From contig PAMN02000044.1 in the NCBI GenBank assembly GCA_002707335.2, positions 17,300-26,431 of the forward strand: DNA of 9,132 bases, given 5' to 3'. The notes below the pieces were generated by a model. The model saw only the letters and a list, made by a program, of their open reading frames with translations, was not told where the DNA came from and searched no databases. Below are positions 1-5,700 of this stretch, one piece after another (position 1 is the stretch's first letter; each line of letters begins with the position of its first letter). The translations under genes and the position numbers were made by a program. The stretch is from Methanobacteriota archaeon. Its GTDB lineage: Archaea > Thermoplasmatota > Poseidoniia > Poseidoniales > Poseidoniaceae.

Positions 1-518
1 GGGTGTCTGATTTGCCAAAGCCTTGTTGCTACATAAGTGAAAGGAACTAAAGCGAAGCCAAACATTCCAAAAGCGGCAAATGTATCTCTGGTTTCAATAC
101 CATCAGGTTGTGATTTCCTACCTAATACCAAAAATAGAGAAAGCAGAGTTAGAACGGCAAATGAGTTCAATCTTACATCTGTCCAATCCCATGGAACACC
201 CCATTCTGCAGCGCCCCATACGCAACCTGAGAAAACCGCAATCAGACCGGTCGCAAGACCTGCTTCGGTGCTAGCAACATGCATTCTCCACGCCCAATCG
301 CTTCTTTTGAAGAACCACGCTGTAGAGCCAACGAATAACAAACCGAAGGCAATCATTGCAGCCCATGCACTTGGGACATGCCAATAGAATATTCGCTGCG
401 CTTCAGGTGCTTGGAAGGCAGCGATAGAAACCGAGGGTGCCCATTTGAAACCCAAAAAAAGTGTGAGACTTGCTCCTGCGAGCCCAGCCAACACTAATGA
501 TTGGCCCCATTGTCTCAT
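1..518 (-). CDS. ccmC: CcmC-like heme handling protein for cytochrome c maturation (partial, 3' end outside window)
   Basis: This frame stays open from an ATG at 518-516 to the window edge and encodes the first 172 residues; CcmC proteins usually have about 220-245. Five hydrophobic segments are visible, roughly at residues 7-23, 50-70, 82-101, 117-133 and 146-167. The family hallmark FYWHVPSAW (residues 44-52) places His47 where CcmC has its first external heme-ligand His. A tryptophan-rich stretch at 101-119 (WG...WGVPWDWTDVRLNS) corresponds to the WWD heme-binding domain, though it carries a Pro and one extra residue compared with the usual WGTWWVWDARL. LVPFTYVATRLWQIRH at the edge matches the region with the second heme-ligand His (His172). 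By family knowledge, CcmC presents heme to CcmE on the outer face of the cytoplasmic membrane. The gene starts 33 bp after the CcmAB-like gene, so they form one operon. The identity rests on motifs; a CcsA-like or other heme-handling paralogue is less likely. Confidence 0.87.
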   Translation of the reverse strand, partial: MRQWGQSLVLAGLAGASLTLFLGFKWAPSVSIAAFQAPEAQRIFYWHVPSAWAAMIAFGLLFVGSTAWFFKRSDWAWRMHVASTEAGLATGLIAVFSGCVWGAAEWGVPWDWTDVRLNSFAVLTLLSLFLVLGRKSQPDGIETRDTFAAFGMFGFALVPFTYVATRLWQIRH

Positions 519-524
519 AAAGCG

Positions 525-529
525 ACCTC
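525..529 (-). promoter_or_regulatory. Ribosome-binding site of ccmC
   Basis: On the minus strand the sequence reads GAGGT followed by six bases and then the ATG at 518. It matches the core of the 16S 3'-end complement (GGAGGTGATC) and fixes the ccmC start. The gap to the upstream gene (519-551) contains no other recognisable element, which fits translation from a shared mRNA. Confidence 0.6.
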
Positions 530-551
530 ATTGTGCTTTGTTATTGAATGT

Positions 552-1727
552 TCACGATGATAGGGTGTCTACCACTAACGCCCAAGGGAGCACTAGTATT
601 GGAGTCAATAACCTGATCATAACAGCATTTGGTCTTGCCAACGAAAGAGTAGAATATGCCATAAATCCCACTATTGTTTCAGTTACAGCACCTAGTAGAG
701 CACCAGCGATTACGAGTTGTAAGTCTAAACCAGTTGTTATCATGGATGCTAAAAAAGTCAGTAAACCGCAGACTATTAAGGAATGAATCAATGCATTTAG
801 GGGGATTGAACTTTTCGTTTTCCACCAAGCAAATGCCCTGTTCTCTAAGGTCAATCTGTGGACTGGATTACCTGCCATTCCCGCAGCTAGTGCGGGTGCT
901 AGAATGAAAGCAGTTTCCATCCTAGAACTCATATCATTCGGGTCTAACAATGCAAGCATTGCACCCAGGACTATCAATCCAACAACTCCATTATTTGCGA
1001 CTCCTGAAAGTGTTCGAACGTTGAGTCTATGGCCAACCAGTGATTTTCTTGTTCCTGTGGTGGTTATCTTTGAGAATTCACCTTTCTGTGGCTTGTTATT
1101 TACTATTTCGAATGGAAATAGTATCTTCTTATCTGAGTAATCTACTAATTTTTCATTGTGGCTTGAAAATAACACAGCATGTCCTCCATCAGCCAAATCT
1201 CTTAGTGTATTACACAACAAATCTATCGACTTTTCATCTAATCCGCTATCGGGCTCGTCGAGTAAAACAGCAATAGGTGTGTCAGAAATCAATGCAGGGA
1301 TAAGTCCTGATAGGACAGCGATTTTTCTTCTCTGTCCTCCAGATAACATAGCAATTCTATCGTGAATTCTGTGATCCAGCCCCCATTTTTTTAACAACGA
1401 TTCTACATCGAACTCATGACCTGCAACATCTAGTAATCTTTCACCAACAATCTCGTCTCCCATAACACAGTCGTCTTGAAGGCATAATCCGAATTCAGTT
1501 CTCCCTCTTCTTCCTTCTGAATCTCTGATTAATTGCCCTGATACCGTTGATTTTCCGTTCTCCATTGGGACTAGTCCAGCAGCTGTTTCGATAACGGTGG
1601 ATTTACCACAACCATTTTCCCCGAATAGACAAACAACTTCTCCGCTGTCTACTGATAATGACCATTTTTCCAACACGGTTGACCGTCCTCTTCGAACGGT
1701 GACCTCACTAAGTTGGATAATTCCCAT
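552..1727 (-). CDS. CcmA-CcmB-type fusion: ABC ATPase joined to a short membrane domain, heme exporter/cytochrome c maturation
   Basis: The 391-residue protein begins with a complete ABC ATPase domain (about 1-210). It has Walker A GENGCGKST (36-44), Q-loop Gln84, signature LSGGQ (128-132), Walker B VLLDEP with Asp157/Glu158, and H-loop His190. The size and sequence style fit CcmA. A linker (about 211-243) leads into a hydrophobic domain with about five membrane segments (near 246-262, 271-287, 309-332, 337-361, 368-387). The segment ending in LLTPILVLPWAL resembles the conserved LLLFPLLVP-type helix of CcmB. At about 150 residues this domain is shorter than CcmB (about 220 residues) and stops right after that helix, so the usual last transmembrane segment seems to be absent. 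In the known Ccm system, CcmA and CcmB are separate subunits that work with CcmC to load heme on CcmE. The downstream ccmC supports the assignment. The start is the ATG at 1727, with GGAG seven bases upstream. ATPase: near certain. CcmB identity of the membrane half: probable. Confidence 0.82.
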   Translation of the reverse strand: MGIIQLSEVTVRRGRSTVLEKWSLSVDSGEVVCLFGENGCGKSTVIETAAGLVPMENGKSTVSGQLIRDSEGRRGRTEFGLCLQDDCVMGDEIVGERLLDVAGHEFDVESLLKKWGLDHRIHDRIAMLSGGQRRKIAVLSGLIPALISDTPIAVLLDEPDSGLDEKSIDLLCNTLRDLADGGHAVLFSSHNEKLVDYSDKKILFPFEIVNNKPQKGEFSKITTTGTRKSLVGHRLNVRTLSGVANNGVVGLIVLGAMLALLDPNDMSSRMETAFILAPALAAGMAGNPVHRLTLENRAFAWWKTKSSIPLNALIHSLIVCGLLTFLASMITTGLDLQLVIAGALLGAVTETIVGFMAYSTLSLARPNAVMIRLLTPILVLPWALVVDTLSS

Positions 1728-1781
1728 TGTTACGCTCCAAACACCGCAGTGGCTTCAAAGCACCTACTCCTCGGGGTGTAC
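1728..1781. promoter_or_regulatory. Divergent intergenic region between the ccm genes and the rhomboid gene
   Basis: Only 54 bases separate the start codons of the two divergent genes, so both promoters must lie here or reach into the neighbouring coding starts. I see no clear archaeal TATA box or BRE. The only A/T-leaning element is CTTCAAAG (1753-1760), lying about 22-26 bases from each start codon; the surrounding GCTT/AAGC arms make it weakly symmetrical. That spacing would suit leaderless transcripts in both directions, but the match is poor. GGAG (1735-1738, minus strand) and GGGG (1773-1776, plus strand) could serve as ribosome-binding sites. Confidence 0.35.
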
Positions 1782-2675
1782 ATGCAGGAGGTTCTATTCG
1801 CAATTTGGATCCTTGCAATTATTGGACCAATTGCTTGGGCTTGGTACAATCAAGCATCGGTTGCCATGGGCGTGACATTGTCGCTTTTGTTTGGATATAT
1901 TGTTCAATTATTTTGGAACTTTTTTGGAGCATATGAACTGTATCGATATGTAGTAATGGTTCCTGCTTTTGTGGAAAATGGAGAATTTCATACTTTGGTT
2001 ACGAGTGGTTTTGTTCATTCTCCAGGTGATGCTTTACACGTCCTTGGAAATATCATCATAATCGCGCTTGTTGGTATCCCACTTGAGGAAAGACTAGGAC
2101 GAAATAAATGGCTAATCTCCTACACCATAGGATTGTTAGGAGGTTCTATAGCATGGACTGTAGCAAATTCTGGCTCTTACACACCTGCATTAGGTGCTTC
2201 AGGTGCCGCTTTTGGAATACTCGGTGCTTACCTTTGTGGATGGCCGAGAGATGAGGTATTTTTCCCATTTATTCTGATAAGAAAATGGCCTGTCCAATTC
2301 ATTGCTTTGATATATTTCGGCTTAGAAATTGTTAGAGCATATCAGGTTTACGAATTTTCAGAAATATCTCATGTTGCTCATATCGCTCACTTGGGAGGAT
2401 TTATCGCCGCTTACGCCTTTTTGCCAATTTTGAAGAAAGGCATAGAATGGGAAGAAGAAGCTGAATTATCTGAGATATCTGAAGAAAATCCATTCGAAGG
2501 CGTCGATGAACTTGTAAAAAGATTGATCGAAGAAGGTGATGAGAAAGAGACACGGCAAGCTTGGTTAGAGGAAATCGCAGATAGGGCAAAATGTCCAGTT
2601 TGTGGCTCTGGATTATATGTCAAAAAAATGCGAATAAAATGTGAATCTGCATCTTCCCATGTTTCTTGGCCTTGA
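1782..2675 (+). CDS. Rhomboid family intramembrane serine protease with C-terminal zinc-ribbon-like tail
   Basis: The 297-residue protein is a polytopic membrane protease (about six or seven membrane segments between residues 3 and 217). Hallmarks of active rhomboids are present: HVLGN (His86, Asn90; the HxxxN oxyanion-stabilising pair), the IPLEERLGRNKW stretch that follows this helix in the family, GASGAAFG with nucleophile Ser140, and AHLGG with catalytic His203. After the last helix come an acidic cytoplasmic helix region (about 222-268) and a cysteine module: CPVC (Cys271, Cys274), then Cys287, then His293, which suggests a CCCH rather than a four-Cys ribbon. Rhomboids cleave single-pass membrane proteins within or near the transmembrane helix. 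I chose the ATG at 1782 because it leads directly into the first helix and clears the divergent gene. The frame is open upstream to an ATG at 1713, but that start would overlap the ccm gene. The next gene, 71 bp downstream, is a membrane-anchored subtilase and so a candidate partner or substrate. Confidence 0.9.
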   Translation: MQEVLFAIWILAIIGPIAWAWYNQASVAMGVTLSLLFGYIVQLFWNFFGAYELYRYVVMVPAFVENGEFHTLVTSGFVHSPGDALHVLGNIIIIALVGIPLEERLGRNKWLISYTIGLLGGSIAWTVANSGSYTPALGASGAAFGILGAYLCGWPRDEVFFPFILIRKWPVQFIALIYFGLEIVRAYQVYEFSEISHVAHIAHLGGFIAAYAFLPILKKGIEWEEEAELSEISEENPFEGVDELVKRLIEEGDEKETRQAWLEEIADRAKCPVCGSGLYVKKMRIKCESASSHVSWP

Positions 2676-2720
2676 TGCAAAACCTGCCACTTAGACACCC
2701 AAGGTTCATTTGTTATGAGA

Positions 2721-2737
2721 CCCGCCCGTAGGGCGGG
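2721..2737 (+). repeat. Perfect GC-rich hairpin next to the subtilase ribosome-binding site
   Basis: CCCGCCC-GTA-GGGCGGG is a perfect 7-bp, all-G/C inverted repeat with a three-base loop, in the 71-bp gap between rhomboid and subtilase genes. Its 3' arm ends at the first G of the likely ribosome-binding site GGTGA (2737-2741), so in a transcript reading through from the rhomboid gene the folded RNA would hinder ribosome access. No U-run follows, which argues against a classical intrinsic terminator. If transcription instead starts close to the ATG (a weak TATA-like TTTGTTAT lies at 2709-2716), the hairpin would be DNA only and could be an operator. The rest of the gap (2676-2720) shows nothing recognisable. 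Confidence 0.6.
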
Positions 2738-2741
2738 GTGA
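2737..2741 (+). promoter_or_regulatory. Ribosome-binding site of the subtilase gene
   Basis: GGTGA lies five bases before the ATG at 2747 and matches the archaeal anti-Shine-Dalgarno complement. It decides the start: the in-frame GTG at 2738 lies inside this site and is unlikely to be the initiator. Its first G pairs in the adjacent hairpin. Confidence 0.55.
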
Positions 2742-2746
2742 AATCA

Positions 2747-5700
2747 ATGAGAGGCGTCAAAGCAGTTATTTTAGTTATGATTTTCTTGATTTCAAGTTTT
2801 TCTGCATTTGCTACAGCAAACCAAATTCAACCCTCAGAAGAATTTGAAGAAACGAAGGACAGAATGCCATTCCGTGGAGATAAACATTCCTCGGAGGATT
2901 ATGGCTGGTGGTTTGCTTACGGCCCAGATTCTAATTTTGATGGCATGGACGACCGTCTTGAGCGAGTTTTAGCAGGTGAGGAATCTAGTTCTACTACTGC
3001 AATCATCGGTGCTGATGGAAGAAAGACAGTAGCAATTGTAGTCGATTATGCATGGCATCCTGGTCAAGAAGAAGTAAACGAACTAGTAGCAATTTTGAGT
3101 AGGCACGGCTGGGAAGCCGATGGATCTTGGTTCCAAGTTATGGATTCTATTGACTCAATCGTGGTTGACCATGTGCCGGTAAGTGCTCTACTTGAGATTC
3201 ATGCAATAGAATCAGTAGTTGTCGTTGAGATGCAGAATGTCATGTATCCAACTTTGCAAAGCGCTAATCCTGCCACAAGAATTCAGCCATCTGACGTTTA
3301 TTCAGGAACCGTTTATGACAGAGGCTATGATGGTGAAGGAATCGTAATCGCTGTTCTCGATAGTGGTGTGGATAACGAACACCGCTCACTGAATGACTTC
3401 GATGATCAGAACGACGCACCCGATCTGAATCCAAACTCCTACGATGACCAAAAGTGGGTTGCTGGATACGATGCAACCTCACAAGCATCTAATCCAGATG
3501 GGTCTCAAGACCCGGATGACGGCCAAGGGCATGGAACGCACGTGGCTGGTATCGCCCTTGGAACAGGAGATTCCTCACGTGTACACATTGGAGCAGCACC
3601 AGGTGCTTTCCTTGTTGATATCAAGGTTCTAACCGACAGTGGCGGAACAAATTCTCAGAATTCATTGAACGGAATTCAGTGGATGATTAACAATAAAGAT
3701 ACTGATTGGGGCAATGGTGCAAGAGGCATCGACATAGGACAGATGTCATTCGGTTCTATTGGTAATCCAATAAATCAAGACAGTGGAGATAATGGCACTG
3801 GAGCAGAAGCCCGATTAGTGAACAATGCAACATATGACCATGATATTGCATGTATTATCGCTGCAGGAAACGATGGAAGACAGCGAATAGCTTCCCCTGG
3901 TAGTGCAGACGGAGCAATTACAATAGGTTCAGCAGACAATGCAGATACCATCAATCGAACAGATGACTACATGGCATCATACTCAAATTCCGGTCCAAGA
4001 ATTAGTGATAATGACGACGACGATTGGGACGAATTAAAACCGGACTTAACCGCTTATGGCAGCGGTATTTACTCTGCTTCGGCAGCAACAGGTACATCAT
4101 TACCAGGGACTCCTAGGCCTGAAGCTGATAATTCCTATGAATCGAAGGACGGCACTTCCATGGCTACTCCACTAGTTTCGGGAGTGGTTGCCATGATGTT
4201 GCAAGCAGATCCTGCATTGAAACCGTTAGAAATCAAAGATATCCTTCGTAATTCAAGCGAGAAGAAAGGCAGCCCCTCTGAACCAGGTGTATCAGACAGA
4301 TGGAATGAGGATTGGGGATTCGGTCTTATGGATGCATCCTGTGCAGTTGACACGGTACTCGACAGAACATGCACCCCACTAACTGGTGGGGGCGGAATAT
4401 TTGTTCCACCAGATAATGACACGTCTCTAGGTATAGACATCACCTCTCCGGAAAACGGTTCGTGGTTCGTAACAGATGAACTACTAAGAATCGAAGGTAC
4501 TCTAATTGACGGTACAGGACCTTGGGAAAACGTAAACATTAGGATTACTCAGTATCTTGAGGATTTGGAAGAGGTTACCCTCCAAGATTGGACCACGGCA
4601 GGGGGAGATGATGACTACTGGTATCTTGATGTTTTAATCAAAGATGAGTGGTATGATTCTGAAGAAATGAATGTAGTCATCGAAGTTAAAGCTACAGGTT
4701 CCGGTGATTTGATTTCAAGTGATGTGCGTTATGGAAACATAGGCAAAATGATTGCAAACTTTGGCTCACCATCCTCGGGTGCCACTATTGACGGATATGT
4801 CACATTCAGTGGTACTGCACAAGGTATTGACCCTGATAATTTGATTTACAGAGTTAACAGCGGTGCTTGGATTGAGGCATATTCATTCGATTCCGAAGAC
4901 TATGGTCCTCAAGATTGGTCATTCACATGGGACTCAACAGAAGTACCTGATGGTTCACATAAAATCTCTATTAGGTTGGTAAATGAAACTGGTGCTGAGT
5001 CAGATATCACAAGGCGGACATTTACTGTCGACAACCTCCCTGCTGCTCCAGAATTAAGATTCCAGGGAACTGTTCAGGTTTATGACCAAGATTTACCTGC
5101 ACAGACTGCAATCGCCGGAACAATTCTGGAAGTACATTTCGGAGTTTCAAACATTGGTGATGCCGATGCAACTGACCTACATTTGAGGCTTGAAGCACCT
5201 GGAGCAAATTCAAACACATACCCAAGCGAAGGTCGCCTTCCACAACTTGGCCAGGGCGAGACGATAGATGTCAGGTTGTGGTGGTGGGCAACAGAGCCCG
5301 GGACACATAATGTAACAATTCAAATCGACCCTAATGGAGTTATGAGTGATGATGACTCAGATAATGAGTACACATTCACATTTACTATCGAAGAGAGGCC
5401 TGTAGAGCCGATGTTAAGATTCATGACAAGTGCTGTGCAGGTGTCTCCAAAAATTCCGATACCAACTTACGATAGTGATGCATTAGATCCATTTTCCATT
5501 GCAATCAGAGTCGATAACTTAGGTAAAAATGATGCTACAAACATACGCATGACTCTTTACACTGAGGTGGATGACGCTGGTCGCTGGATTACCGATGGAA
5601 GTGAAACTAGGGTGCTCAGCGTCATACCGGGTTCCACATTATCATCTGGATATAAAGAAGCAATCTTTTCCGATCAAAAAGAACTTCCTGGCGCCTACAA

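Noticed and set aside
37..387. Plus-strand open frame of 116 codons in the first 400 bases
   Set aside because: The opposite strand encodes a convincing CcmC with family motifs; this frame has no recognisable domain and is its shadow.
1713..1784. Upstream ATG (1713) as start of the rhomboid gene
   Set aside because: It would overlap the divergent ABC gene and add 23 residues with no family likeness before the first helix; the ATG at 1782 with GGGG just upstream fits better.
2721..2737. Hairpin as an intrinsic terminator of the rhomboid gene
   Set aside because: No T-run follows; the stem runs directly into the start region of the next gene. Termination of this form is not expected in archaea, which use T-rich tracts.
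2721..2737. Hairpin as the end of an IS200/IS605-type element
   Set aside because: No transposase, TnpB fragment or second end is visible in the window, and the flanking genes are intact.
2738..2740. GTG at 2738 as start of the subtilase
   Set aside because: It lies inside the GGTGA ribosome-binding site of the ATG at 2747 and adds only three residues before the signal peptide.
4135..4539. Minus-strand open frame of 134 codons opposite the catalytic Ser region
   Set aside because: It overlaps the conserved GTSMATP region of the subtilase and shows no family signal of its own.
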